From: Palsa-513 sp050010595
GTDB taxonomy: Bacteria; Actinomycetota; Thermoleophilia; Solirubrobacterales; Solirubrobacteraceae
Reading direction: 5' to 3'
Assembly (NCBI GenBank): GCA_050010595.1
Contig: JBEKKS010000021.1
Location: forward strand, 1 to 31,793
DNA length: 31,793 nucleotides
The notes under the pieces were generated by a model, which made no database searches, was not told the origin of the DNA, and saw nothing but the letters and a program-made list of their open reading frames with translations. This document shows, piece after piece, positions 21,220 to 29,380 of the stretch (position 1 is the stretch's first letter; the number at the start of each line of letters is the position of its first letter). A program made the translations under genes and the position numbers.

Positions 21220-21836
21220 CGCCTCGCGAGTCGCAAGGACGGCGCGGGTGCGCGGCTGCCCGCACGCTTTCAATGTTCGCGAGCCTCTGCGTTCTGATGG
21301 CAGGCTGTGGCGGGAGTAGCAACTCGCAGGGCGTCGCCGCCCTCAAGGGGTCCCACTCAAATGCCACGAGCTCATCGTCCGGCGCTGGCGACCTCGCAGG
21401 CTCGAGCTCGTCGAGCACCGGGAGTGGAGTGACACGGATCGGCGCGAGCGGCGTGCAACTGCTCAGGTTCGCGCGGTGCGCGCGCAGCCACGGCGCGCCC
21501 AACTTCCCCGACCCCAACGCGCACGGCGAGTTCGTCGGCGTCGCCGCGGGCTCGCCTGAGCTCCAGAAGGCGGACGCGCACTGCGCGAAATACCTGCCGG
21601 CGCCCACGCCTACGACCGGGGCGGAACCGCAGTTCATCAAGGAGATCAACGCCTACGCAGCCTGCATGCACCGGCACAACGAGCCCGACTATCCGGAGAT
21701 GACGCCGAGCGGCACCGACCGGTGGACGATGAAACTCCCCTCCGGCGTCCTCGACCCGAACTCGCCGATTTTCCAGCGCGCCAGCGCGACATGCGACAAG
21801 CTCGTCGGCCCACCGCCTCCCGGAAGCGTGCCGTGA
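21216..21836 (+). CDS. Two-module FPDP lipoprotein (copy C), operon 2
   Basis: 206 aa from GTG 21216, overlapping the preceding stop by four bases. Signal peptide with lipobox LMAGC (Cys31), then a Ser/Gly linker. Module 1 is FARCARSHGAPNFPDPN ... KADAHC; module 2 is diverged, YAACMHRHNEPDYPEMT ... DPNSPIFQRASATC, where FPDP is YPEM. It is more distant from copies A and B than they are from each other, so it is an older duplicate. Because it sits directly between the anchor protein and the adaptor/ATPase/permease set, it is probably a component of the exporter's outer face. No named family recognised. Confidence 0.75.
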   Translation: MTPRESQGRRGCAAARTLSMFASLCVLMAGCGGSSNSQGVAALKGSHSNATSSSSGAGDLAGSSSSSTGSGVTRIGASGVQLLRFARCARSHGAPNFPDPNAHGEFVGVAAGSPELQKADAHCAKYLPAPTPTTGAEPQFIKEINAYAACMHRHNEPDYPEMTPSGTDRWTMKLPSGVLDPNSPIFQRASATCDKLVGPPPPGSVP

Positions 21837-21867
21837 GCAGCCGCGGCGGCCTGATCAGCTGCAGCGC

Positions 21868-22068
21868 GTGCTAACCGAGCGGAACGAGGGCGGATTCGGG
21901 ATCGTCCTCTCGCAGAAGGCTCCCAATGAGGTGAACGCCGCCCCGGTTGCGGCACGCGGAGACCACGTGCGGGTTGGCTGCGCGGGCCAGATCGTGGTCG
22001 CACGGTCTCGCAGCGACATGGCCGGCGAGCTGGCGGGAGGCGGGCCCGTGAGGGGCTCCGCTCTGTGA
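21868..22068 (+). CDS. Possible small ORF in the gap before adaptor 2
   Basis: A 66-codon frame from GTG 21868 ends in TGA overlapping the adaptor GTG (GTGA), the same spacing as other genes in this operon. There is no clear ribosome-binding site, no hydrophobic segment and no family resemblance. The 228-base gap otherwise holds only the GAGGGG upstream of the adaptor start. It may be a remnant or chance; listed because the overlap is exact. Confidence 0.25.
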   Translation: MLTERNEGGFGIVLSQKAPNEVNAAPVAARGDHVRVGCAGQIVVARSRSDMAGELAGGGPVRGSAL

Positions 22069-23198
22069 GCGCGGCTGGCGGCACCTCTGGCCGGCCGGCG
22101 GCGACCGCGCCGCCGGGCTCGCGTTTCTCGCGTTGGCGTCTTGCCGGTGTCGCGGTGCTGGTCGTGGTGGTCGCTGTGGTGGTCGTCGCGGTTACTGATC
22201 CGTTTGGGGGCGGCGGTGGTGGCCGGGATGTGAACGATGGCGGGACGGGCCTGCAGGCGATTACGCGCCAGTCGCTTTCGTCGCAGACGGAGACGTCGGG
22301 AACGCTCGGCTTCGCGGGCAGCTATTCGGTGATCAATGGTGCGTCGGGGACGTTGACGTGGCTGCCCACGGTCGGCCGGTTCGTTGCGCAGGGCGGCGTG
22401 CTTTATCGCGTGGATGGGATGCCGGTGATCCTGTTGACGGGCAAGGTGCCGTTCTACCGTGCTTTATCGGTCGGTATGAGCGGCGCGGATGTCGAACAGT
22501 TGAACCGCGACCTGGTGTCGCTGGGCTACGCGACGAGCAGCGAGCTGAGCCCGAGCTCCGGTGAGTTCAGCGGCGCGACGGTTGACGCGCTCGAGGCGCT
22601 AGAGGATCACCTCGGCGTGACCGTGTCCGCGACGCTCGGGCTCGGTCAAGCCGTGTTCTTGCCGGTGGCGCGCCTGCGTATCACGAACGTGGGTGGAACG
22701 GTCGGCGGCCCCGCGAGTCCCGGCGCGCCGCTCTTGACTGGCAGCTCGGATCGTCGCGTGGTGTCGCTGCAGCTGGACGCGGCGGAGCAGGCCGATGTAG
22801 CTGTTGGTGATCGGGTGACGATCACGCTGCCAGACAACGCGACCACGCCGGGGATTGTGACGTCGATCGGCACGGTTGCGAGCAGCGGCCAGAACGGCGG
22901 CTCGCCAAGCGTGCCGGTGACGGTCCGTCCGCTTGACCCGTCAGCGACCGGGTCGATCGATCAGGCGCCGGTTGTTGTCGCGATCACGACCGGCAGCGTC
23001 AGCAACGCGCTGGTTGTGCCGGTTGACGCGCTGCTCGCGCTTGCTGGCGGCGGCTACGCGGTGGAGGAGGTCTCGCCGACTGGGCGCCACGATCTCGTCG
23101 GCGTTTCGCTCGGCCTGTTCGACGACGCGAACGGGCTGGTCCAGGTGAGCGGTCCCGGTCTAGCCGCCGGGCAGCGTGTAGTGGTTCCGTCACTGTGA
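22065..23198 (+). CDS. Short HlyD-like adaptor with peptidoglycan-binding domain, operon 2
   Basis: 377 aa from GTG 22065. TM anchor about residues 26-44 (LAGVAVLVVVVAVVVVAV) after a Gly/Ala/Pro N-terminus. The two lipoyl-like halves are joined directly (GTLGFAGSYSV to VGRFVAQGGVLYRVDGMP), so the coiled-coil hairpin of adaptor 1 is absent. A peptidoglycan_binding_1 domain follows (MSGADVEQLNRDLVSLGYA to ATVDALEALEDHLG, about 138-185), then the barrel/membrane-proximal part (VGDRVTITLPDNATTPGIV) and the C-terminal region VPVDALLALAGGGYAVEEV shared with adaptor 1. The stop overlaps the ATPase GTG (GTGA). Confidence 0.85.
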   Translation: MSAAGGTSGRPAATAPPGSRFSRWRLAGVAVLVVVVAVVVVAVTDPFGGGGGGRDVNDGGTGLQAITRQSLSSQTETSGTLGFAGSYSVINGASGTLTWLPTVGRFVAQGGVLYRVDGMPVILLTGKVPFYRALSVGMSGADVEQLNRDLVSLGYATSSELSPSSGEFSGATVDALEALEDHLGVTVSATLGLGQAVFLPVARLRITNVGGTVGGPASPGAPLLTGSSDRRVVSLQLDAAEQADVAVGDRVTITLPDNATTPGIVTSIGTVASSGQNGGSPSVPVTVRPLDPSATGSIDQAPVVVAITTGSVSNALVVPVDALLALAGGGYAVEEVSPTGRHDLVGVSLGLFDDANGLVQVSGPGLAAGQRVVVPSL

Positions 23199-23932
23199 GC
23201 GGGGCGGTACCGGCAGCTGAGCGCACCGGTGCGTACGTCGCCGGCTCGCCGGTGCTGGAGCTCGACGAGGTGAGCAAGATGTATGCGACCGAGCCGCCGG
23301 TGACTGCGCTCGACCGCGTCAGCTTCAGCATCGGCGCGGGCGAGCTGCTCGCGGTCGTCGGTCCGTCGGGGTCTGGCAAGTCAACGCTTCTGCATCTGAT
23401 GGGGACGCTCGACCGCCCGAGCAGCGGGACCGTGCGAATCGATGGATTCGACGTCGGCGGTCTCGACGATCGCGAGCTCGCGGCACTGCGCGCGACACGG
23501 ATCGGCTTCGTCTTCCAGCAGTTCTTCCTTGCCGAGCACGAGAGCGCGCTCGAGAACGTCGCCGACGGCCTGCTCTACGCGGGTGTCGACGCGGCGCAAC
23601 GTCGTGCGGCAGCGTCGACGGCGCTCGACCGGGTCGGTCTCGGCCGGCGGACGGACCACCGCCCGGGCCAGCTGTCTGGCGGTGAGCGCCAACGCGTCGC
23701 CATCGCACGTGCGCTGATCGGCTCGCCGTCGATCGTCCTGGCCGATGAGCCGACCGGGAACCTCGACAGTGCGTCCGGCGCCGCCGTCCTCGAGCTGCTC
23801 GAAGCGCTCAACAAAGACGGCGCGACGATCGTCGTCATCACGCATGATCGGGAGATCGCGGCGAGGCTGCCACGGCGGATCGAGATGCTCGACGGGCGCG
23901 TCGTTGCCGACACCACGCGGGCTGTCCGTTGA
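23195..23932 (+). CDS. MacB/LolD-type ABC transporter ATPase, operon 2
   Basis: 245 aa from GTG 23195. Walker A GPSGSGKST (about residues 56-64), Q-loop FVFQQFFL, signature LSGGERQR (160-167), Walker B IVLADEP (180-186), D-loop GNLDS and switch His in VITHDRE are intact. It is closely similar to the operon 1 ATPase, including the unusual FFLAEHESALENVADGLLYAG stretch. It should energise the permease encoded next; the stop overlaps the permease TTG start (TTGA). Confidence 0.93.
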   Translation: MSGAVPAAERTGAYVAGSPVLELDEVSKMYATEPPVTALDRVSFSIGAGELLAVVGPSGSGKSTLLHLMGTLDRPSSGTVRIDGFDVGGLDDRELAALRATRIGFVFQQFFLAEHESALENVADGLLYAGVDAAQRRAAASTALDRVGLGRRTDHRPGQLSGGERQRVAIARALIGSPSIVLADEPTGNLDSASGAAVLELLEALNKDGATIVVITHDREIAARLPRRIEMLDGRVVADTTRAVR

Positions 23933-25134
23933 CCGCTCATGCTGCGCTGCCGCCGTCGAAGCTGCGGTTCGTCGACCTAGCCCGGCTCGCGAGCGTCGGC
24001 CTGCGAACACGGCGAGCGCGCGCGGCGCTGTCGGCGCTGGGAATCGCGATCGGAGTCGCTGCGATCGTCGCGGTACTCGGCCTGTCGGCATCCTCGCAAG
24101 CCGGGCTACTTTCGGAGATCGACCGGCTCGGCACGAACCTGCTCGATGTCACCAACGGGCAGACACTCTTCGGACAGCCAGCGGAGCTGCCAGTTGCCGC
24201 GCCGGCGATGATCGCGAGGATCGGCCCGGTAACGCAGGTGCAATACACCGGAGCGATCGGCGGGAATGTGTATCGCAGCCCGCTGATCCCGTCGATCGAC
24301 ACCAACGCCCTCTCGATCAGCGCGACCAGCCTCGCCCTGCCGCGCGCAGTCGGCACGAGCATTTCGCAAGGCAGCTACCTGAACGCGGCGACCGAGCGCG
24401 AGCCGGTCTGCGTGCTTGGCTCCCAGGCTGCGCAACTCCTCGGGATCGACCGCGTCTTCGCCGGTGAGCGGATCTGGCTCGCCGGCATGTGGTTCTACGT
24501 CGCCGGGATCCTCCACCCGGCGATGCTCGCGCCCGAGATCGACAGCAGCGTCCTGATCGGCTTCCCAGCCGCCAAGCACTACCTCAACTTCGACGGCCAC
24601 CCCTCCGAGATCTATGTTCGCGCCCAGACCAGCCAAGTCGACGCCGTTGACAGCGTGCTGGCCGCAACCGCCAACCCGCAAGCGCCCAGCAACGTCGACG
24701 TCAGCCAACCCTCGCAGGCGCTGGTCGCAAGAGCCGACGCCCAAGGCGCGTTCAACGACCTCTTCCTCGGGCTCGCCGCAGTCGCGCTCCTGGTCGGCGC
24801 GGTCGGCGTCGCCAACATCATGATCATCGGCGTTCTCGAGCGCCGCTCGGAGATCGGGCTGCGCCGTGCGCTCGGCGCGACCAAGGCGAACATCCGCAGC
24901 CAATTCCTCAGCGAGGCGATCCTCCTCGCACTGCTCGGCGGCGTCGCCGGCGTCCTCGCCGGCGTCCTCGCCACCGCGATCTACGCCTCAGCCAAAGGCT
25001 GGGCGGTCGTGATCCCACCCATCGCATGGGGCGGCGGGATCGCAGCGGCAATCGCGATCGGCGCAATCGCCGGCCTGCTCCCCGCGATCCGCGCCGCACG
25101 CCTGCCACCAACAGACGCGCTACGCACAATCTGA
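23929..25134 (+). CDS. MacB/FtsX-type ABC transporter permease, operon 2
   Basis: 401 aa from TTG 23929, overlapping the ATPase stop (TTGA); no nearby ATG or GTG would preserve the conserved N-terminus, so the TTG is accepted. Same topology as the operon 1 permease: TM1 ALSALGIAIGVAAIVAVLGLS, extracytoplasmic domain with AGERIWLAGMWFYVAGIL, then TM2-4 with ERRSEIGLRRALGATKANIR and the final PAIRAARLPPTDALRTI. The extracytoplasmic region is about 12 residues shorter around GFPAAKHYLNFDGHPSEIYV. Membrane component of the exporter; cargo unknown. Confidence 0.9.
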   Translation: MTAHAALPPSKLRFVDLARLASVGLRTRRARAALSALGIAIGVAAIVAVLGLSASSQAGLLSEIDRLGTNLLDVTNGQTLFGQPAELPVAAPAMIARIGPVTQVQYTGAIGGNVYRSPLIPSIDTNALSISATSLALPRAVGTSISQGSYLNAATEREPVCVLGSQAAQLLGIDRVFAGERIWLAGMWFYVAGILHPAMLAPEIDSSVLIGFPAAKHYLNFDGHPSEIYVRAQTSQVDAVDSVLAATANPQAPSNVDVSQPSQALVARADAQGAFNDLFLGLAAVALLVGAVGVANIMIIGVLERRSEIGLRRALGATKANIRSQFLSEAILLALLGGVAGVLAGVLATAIYASAKGWAVVIPPIAWGGGIAAAIAIGAIAGLLPAIRAARLPPTDALRTI

Positions 25135-25137
25135 GCG

Positions 25138-25170
25138 GCCGCCAAGAAGCCGCGCCAAAGCCGCGGCGGC
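25138..25170 (+). terminator. Hairpin after exporter operon 2
   Basis: GCCGCC (25138-25143) pairs with GGCGGC (25165-25170), with an inner CGCG/CGCG pairing possible, four bases after the permease stop. GC-rich with no T tract; termination is inferred from position. The rest of the gap to 25327 shows no ORF and only the GAGAGGAG ribosome-binding site of the next gene. Confidence 0.4.
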
Positions 25171-25327
25171 TGCGCCTAGCGTACTGGTATCGGCTGCTGC
25201 GGAGAGATCGCGCTTTCTTACAGGTGACGGGCTAGAACCGACGCACCGTCGACACGACGCACGGCGCCGTGAGAATCTTCGACGCGCAACGGACGACTAG
25301 AGAAGTCGATGATCGAGAGGAGCCCAG

Positions 25328-25825
25328 GTGACCCGTACGACGCGCCATTCAGAGCACCACAGGCGCTTTCAGAAAGTAGCTGACGAGACAGCCAAGGAGC
25401 GAGATCACGAGTCAGCGTTCCAGCGCTTGGCCGATTGGACGTCGGCGGCCATGGGTCGCCCGGCCAACATCATGGTGTGGCTGCTTCTCGTGGTGATCTG
25501 GACAGCGATCTTTGCCGCCAAGGTCGTCCCGGCGGACGGCTCGTTTCTGCCCGCCTGGTTCACGGGTCAAGGCTTCAACTTCCCACTCAACCTCGTCACC
25601 ACAGTCGCGGAGCTGTTCATCGGGTTCCTGGTTGCGGCGGCGTCCAACCGCGCGCAGCGGGCGATCGAGGGCGTGATCTACGGCATTCGCACCGTGCTCG
25701 ACCACGTCGCGGCAACAGAGGAGAGCCTAGCGATCGCCCTCCAGCAAAATACGGAGCTCACCGAGGCGGTACATGACCTCGCACAGCAGATTCACGAGTA
25801 CCTGATACCGCGCGCGCAGGCGTGA
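25328..25825 (+). CDS. Low-affinity iron permease-family membrane protein
   Basis: 165 aa from GTG 25328 preceded by GAGAGGAG. A charged N-terminus (FQKVADETAKERDHESAFQRLADWTSAAMGRPA) precedes two membrane segments (about residues 47-65 and 87-105); the sequence GFNFPLNLVTTVAELFIGFLVAAASNRAQRAIEGVIYGIRTVLDHV fits the low-affinity iron permease (PF04120-like) family, whose bacterial members are of this size and poorly characterised. The soluble C-terminus (about 110-165) is predicted helical. Whether it transports iron is uncertain. Confidence 0.75.
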   Translation: MTRTTRHSEHHRRFQKVADETAKERDHESAFQRLADWTSAAMGRPANIMVWLLLVVIWTAIFAAKVVPADGSFLPAWFTGQGFNFPLNLVTTVAELFIGFLVAAASNRAQRAIEGVIYGIRTVLDHVAATEESLAIALQQNTELTEAVHDLAQQIHEYLIPRAQA

Positions 25826-26027
25826 CTGACTCGGCAGCCGTCGTCTCCGGCGTGTTCTACGTCGGCCTGGGAGAACAGTCGACAGCGAACAGTTACAGGC
25901 ATTTCGCCCGGGTCGGTCATCGTGCTGCCCGGCGGCGCCCCCACGTCCACTGGGCGCCGGTCGGGTGAGCGTGTGATTCAGGTTTCGGCGATTGGCCCGC
26001 TCGGGCTTGAATACCTCGACTCGAAGG

Positions 26028-26068
26028 ATGACCCTCAAACACAGTGAGTGTATTCTCTGAGCCACTCA
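26028..26068 (+). promoter_or_regulatory. Candidate promoter with inverted repeat upstream of the detoxification cluster
   Basis: In the 412-base gap 25826-26237, ATGACC (26028-26033), 17 bases and TATTCT (26051-26056) form a plausible promoter. The inverted repeat TGAGTG (26045-26050)/CACTCA (26063-26068) straddles the -10, as operators for TetR- or MarR-type repressors often do. I see no regulator gene nearby. The rest of the left part of the gap contains no convincing gene. Confidence 0.4.
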
Positions 26069-26171
26069 TTGGCTCGGACTACCGGTCGTACAGACGGGAC
26101 CGGAATCGAGGTGGGCATGGCCGCTGCTAATCAGGGATTGCAGGGGCGTGAGGAGCTGCACACAGACAACC

Positions 26172-26193
26172 GCTCTCCACGAACGTGGGGAGC
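26172..26193 (+). promoter_or_regulatory. Leader hairpin upstream of epoxide hydrolase
   Basis: GCTCTCCAC (26172-26180) pairs with GTGGGGAGC (26185-26193), nine pairs with one U-G wobble and a GAAC tetraloop, 45 bases upstream of the ATG. In an mRNA starting near 26063 it would form a strong 5' leader stem. A 62-codon open frame (26048-26236) ending one base before the ATG also crosses it, but lacks other support. I do not recognise a known riboswitch. Confidence 0.35.
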
Positions 26194-26237
26194 CGTAAGG
26201 CGCTGCCCTAACACCATCGAGACGCGGGGAGAGTGAG

Positions 26238-27467
26238 ATGGCTGCTGCTGCCGAGGGTTCAACACTAACCGACTCCGAGAACACCACCATTCGCCCGTTT
26301 GAGGTGAGCTTCCCGGAGGCCGAGCTCAGCGAGTTGCGCCGGCGCGTGAAGGCGACCAGGTGGCCTGAGCGCGAGACGGTCAACGACGATTCGCAGGGCG
26401 TCCCACTCGCGATGATCCAGGAGCTAGCAAGCTACTGGGGCCACGAATACGAATGGAGTCCCTGCGAGGCAAAGCTGAACGGCCTGCCGAACTTCATCAC
26501 GGAGATCGACGGGCTCGATATTCACTTCATCCACGTGCGCTCCAAGCACGAAGACGCGCTACCGCTGATCGTTACACACGGCTGGCCCGGATCGATCATC
26601 GAACAACTGAAGATCATCGAGCCGCTGACGAACCCCACGGCGCATGGCGCGAGCGCATCAGACGCGTTCCATCTCGTGATCCCCTCGCTGCCAGGTCACG
26701 GCTTCTCCGCCAAGCCGACGCAGACCGGGTGGAATCCGGTTCGGATCGCGCGGGCGTGGGTGGTGCTGATGAAGCGCCTTGGATACACGCGGTTTGTGGC
26801 CCAGGGGGGCGACTGGGGCGCAGCGGTCACGCAGACCATGGCAATACAGGCAGCGCCGGAACTGCTTGGCATCCACTCCAACATGCCCGGCACCGCTCCA
26901 GCCGCGCTAGTCAAAGGCTTCGAGCAGGGCGCCCCGCCGCCGCCCGATCTGGCGGGCGATGAGCTGCGCGCCTACGAGCAGTTGAGCAACTTCTACGCGA
27001 AGCACGTGGCCTACGCGCAGATCATGGCGACTCGACCACAGACGCTGTACGGGCTGGCGGACTCGCCGATCGACCTCGCGGCGTTCACGCTCGACCACGG
27101 AGATGGGACCGGGCAACCCGGGCGGGTCGAAAAGATCCTTGCTGGAGACCTCGAGAGCGCGCTCACGCGAGACGACCTGCTCGACAACATCACGCTCTAC
27201 TGGCTGACGAACACCGGGGTCTCCGCATCCCGCCTGTACTGGGAGAACAAGGCCGACTTCTTCGACGCCAAGAAGATCACGATCCCGTTCGCGATTAGCG
27301 TCTTCCCGGCCGAGCTCTACCAGGCTCCGCGGAGCTGGGCCGAGCGCGCGTACCCCGACAACCTCGTCTACTTCAACGAGCTCGACCGGGGCGGGCACTT
27401 CGCCGCATGGGAGGAGCCGGAGCTGTTCTCGAAGGAGCTCCAAGCAGCGTTCCGATCGCTCCGATAG
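26238..27467 (+). CDS. Epoxide hydrolase, EHN-type alpha/beta hydrolase
   Basis: 409 aa from ATG 26238 with GGGGAGAGTGAG directly upstream. The N-terminal EHN domain (about residues 18-125, with FEVSFPEAELSELRRRVKATRWPE) precedes the alpha/beta hydrolase fold. The oxyanion motif HGWPGS (114-119), nucleophile Asp192 in GGDWGAAV, and catalytic His387 in GGHFAAWEEPE are visible; a carboxylate such as Glu359 may complete the triad. Lid tyrosines are plausible (YW, YQ). Such enzymes open epoxides to diols. It is cytosolic and probably the first gene of a run of five detoxification/oxidoreductase genes. Confidence 0.9.
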   Translation: MAAAAEGSTLTDSENTTIRPFEVSFPEAELSELRRRVKATRWPERETVNDDSQGVPLAMIQELASYWGHEYEWSPCEAKLNGLPNFITEIDGLDIHFIHVRSKHEDALPLIVTHGWPGSIIEQLKIIEPLTNPTAHGASASDAFHLVIPSLPGHGFSAKPTQTGWNPVRIARAWVVLMKRLGYTRFVAQGGDWGAAVTQTMAIQAAPELLGIHSNMPGTAPAALVKGFEQGAPPPPDLAGDELRAYEQLSNFYAKHVAYAQIMATRPQTLYGLADSPIDLAAFTLDHGDGTGQPGRVEKILAGDLESALTRDDLLDNITLYWLTNTGVSASRLYWENKADFFDAKKITIPFAISVFPAELYQAPRSWAERAYPDNLVYFNELDRGGHFAAWEEPELFSKELQAAFRSLR

Positions 27468-27483
27468 ACACGGACACGTCCGA

Positions 27484-29328
27484 ATGACCACCGCCGCAGC
27501 CAGCCAGCGGCGCCGGTCGGACTCAAACCGACCGGTAGCGCGTGAACAGCGAGCGTCGGACCGCGAACCTCGCCCCGTCGTCGGGCGTCTGCTGTCGGTC
27601 AATGTCGGCCTGCCGAAAGACGTGCCGTGGCAGGGGAAGACCGTCTTCACGGGCGTCTTCAAGGAGCCGGTCGCCGGGCCCCGCCGCGTCGGCAGGCTGA
27701 ACGTTGACGGTGACGGTCAAGGCGATCTGTCAGGCCACGGCGGCGAGCAGCGTGCAGTGTTCGTCTACCAGATCGACTCGTATCGCTACTGGGAACGAGA
27801 GCTCGGACGCAAGGACTTCGTCTATGGCCAGTTCGGCGAGAATTTCACCGTGCAAGGGCTCGCCGACGACGAGGTCTGTATCGGCGATCGCTACCAGATC
27901 GGCAGCGCCGTCTTCGAGGTCACACAACCCCGGGTCACCTGCTACCGCGTCGGGATTCGTATGAACGACCCGCGAATCCCAGCCTTGCTGGTCTCACACC
28001 ACCGCCCGGGGTTCTACTTTCGCGTGCTCGAAGAGGGCGAGGTAGCAGCGGACGACGAAATCATCAAGCTCGCCACGGGCCCCGAGCAGGTGCCCGTCGC
28101 CGAGGCCGACGCGCTGCTCTACCTCCCTGGGCATCCGCGCCAGCAACTGCTTCGAGCACTTCGAATCCCTGCTCTCAGCCCGGGCTGGCAGGCCTCGTTC
28201 CGGGCGCTGCTCGATGAAGAGCCCGGTAGTGGCAACGCCGGCCTCACCGCGACGAGCCCGCCTCCCGCATGGCCCGGCTTTCGTCAGCTGGCGGTCACCG
28301 CGATCACGCCCGAGAGCGACGCGGTGATCTCGATTCGCCTCGAGGATCCGGAGGGCACACCGCTACCTGCCGCCCGCCCAGGGCAATGGCTCACGCTGCG
28401 AGTCCAGCCCGACGACCAGCCGCGAGCGTTGCTGCGCAACTACTCGCTCTCCGGACCGCCCGACGCCGGCTACTACAGGATCACCGTCAAGCGGGAGAGC
28501 CACGGCGCCGTCAGCGGCTACGTGCACACCCGGCTCGCCGTCGGCGACCAACTCGACATCGCAGCGCCACGCGGCAGCTTCATCCTCGATCAGACATCCG
28601 CCCCGGTACTGCTGATCAGCGCCGGGATCGGCGTGACCCCCGTCCTCGCGATGCTCCAGGCGCTCGCAGCAAACCATTCCGCGCGCGAGATCTGGTGGCT
28701 GCACTCCGCACGCAGCCGTCGCCAGCATTCATTCGCCGCCGAGACCCAGGCGCTCCTGGCTGCGCTCCCCGACGCACGCTCCCACGTGTACTACAGCCAG
28801 CCCGGCCCAGATGACCTCGCAGGCCGTGACTTCGACACGGCGGGCCGGATCAGTGGCTCGGTTCTAGCCGAACTGAACCCGCCCACCGACGCCGAGGCAT
28901 ACCTGTGCGGACCCACGGCCTTCATGGATGAGGTCAGCGCTGGTCTGGCCGCGCTGGGGATCAACGCCCAGAACATCCACACCGAACCGTTTGGGCCTGC
29001 CCCGAGCATGACGCCAGGCATTGCAGCGGCAGCGACACGAGCGCCCCACCCACCCGACGGCAAACCGGGCACCGGCCCGACGGTCGAGTTCGCCCGCAGC
29101 AGCATCGCCATCCCGTGGCGCAGCGAGTACGCCAGCCTGCTCGAACTAGCCGAAGCATGCGACGTTCCCGTCCGCTGGTCGTGCCGCACGGGCGTCTGCC
29201 ACACCTGCGAGACCGCAGTCATCGCCGGCAACGTCAACTACAACCCAGACCCCGTGGACCCCCCGGGCGACGGAAGCACGCTCATCTGCTGCTCCCAGCC
29301 CGGCGGGGACCTCGTGCTCGACCTCTGA
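27484..29328 (+). CDS. MOSC - FAD/NAD reductase - [2Fe-2S] ferredoxin fusion protein
   Basis: 614 aa, beginning 16 bases after the hydrolase stop. Residues about 34-195 form a YiiM-like MOSC domain (SGHGGEQRAVFVY, FGENFTV, Cys153 in PRVTCYRVG). Residues 265-500 form a ferredoxin-NADP reductase-like module with FAD motif RNYSLSGPP (318-325), NAD-binding GIGVTP (381-386) and CGPTAF (475-480). The C-terminus (about 530-614) is a plant-type [2Fe-2S] domain with Cys567, Cys572, Cys575 (CRTGVCHTC) and Cys602 or Cys603. The order matches phthalate dioxygenase reductase fused to MOSC. YiiM-type MOSC proteins reduce N-hydroxylated base analogues, so this may be a self-sufficient molybdoenzyme with its own electron supply; substrate unknown. 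Confidence 0.88.
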   Translation: MTTAAASQRRRSDSNRPVAREQRASDREPRPVVGRLLSVNVGLPKDVPWQGKTVFTGVFKEPVAGPRRVGRLNVDGDGQGDLSGHGGEQRAVFVYQIDSYRYWERELGRKDFVYGQFGENFTVQGLADDEVCIGDRYQIGSAVFEVTQPRVTCYRVGIRMNDPRIPALLVSHHRPGFYFRVLEEGEVAADDEIIKLATGPEQVPVAEADALLYLPGHPRQQLLRALRIPALSPGWQASFRALLDEEPGSGNAGLTATSPPPAWPGFRQLAVTAITPESDAVISIRLEDPEGTPLPAARPGQWLTLRVQPDDQPRALLRNYSLSGPPDAGYYRITVKRESHGAVSGYVHTRLAVGDQLDIAAPRGSFILDQTSAPVLLISAGIGVTPVLAMLQALAANHSAREIWWLHSARSRRQHSFAAETQALLAALPDARSHVYYSQPGPDDLAGRDFDTAGRISGSVLAELNPPTDAEAYLCGPTAFMDEVSAGLAALGINAQNIHTEPFGPAPSMTPGIAAAATRAPHPPDGKPGTGPTVEFARSSIAIPWRSEYASLLELAEACDVPVRWSCRTGVCHTCETAVIAGNVNYNPDPVDPPGDGSTLICCSQPGGDLVLDL

Positions 29329-29380
29329 CCGAGCGCGCTCACCCACCCGGTTCACGCTCCCATTTCCGATAGGAGGACCG

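Noticed and set aside
17933..21836. CxxxH-like strings in CMRSHG/CMRGHG read as c-type heme sites
   Set aside because: The heme motif CXXCH is not present, and other modules replace His with Asn or Ser, so heme attachment is not supported.
26048..26236. 62-codon frame ending one base before the epoxide hydrolase ATG
   Set aside because: Starts inside the operator-like repeat, lacks a ribosome-binding site and crosses the strong hairpin; the composition has no protein features.
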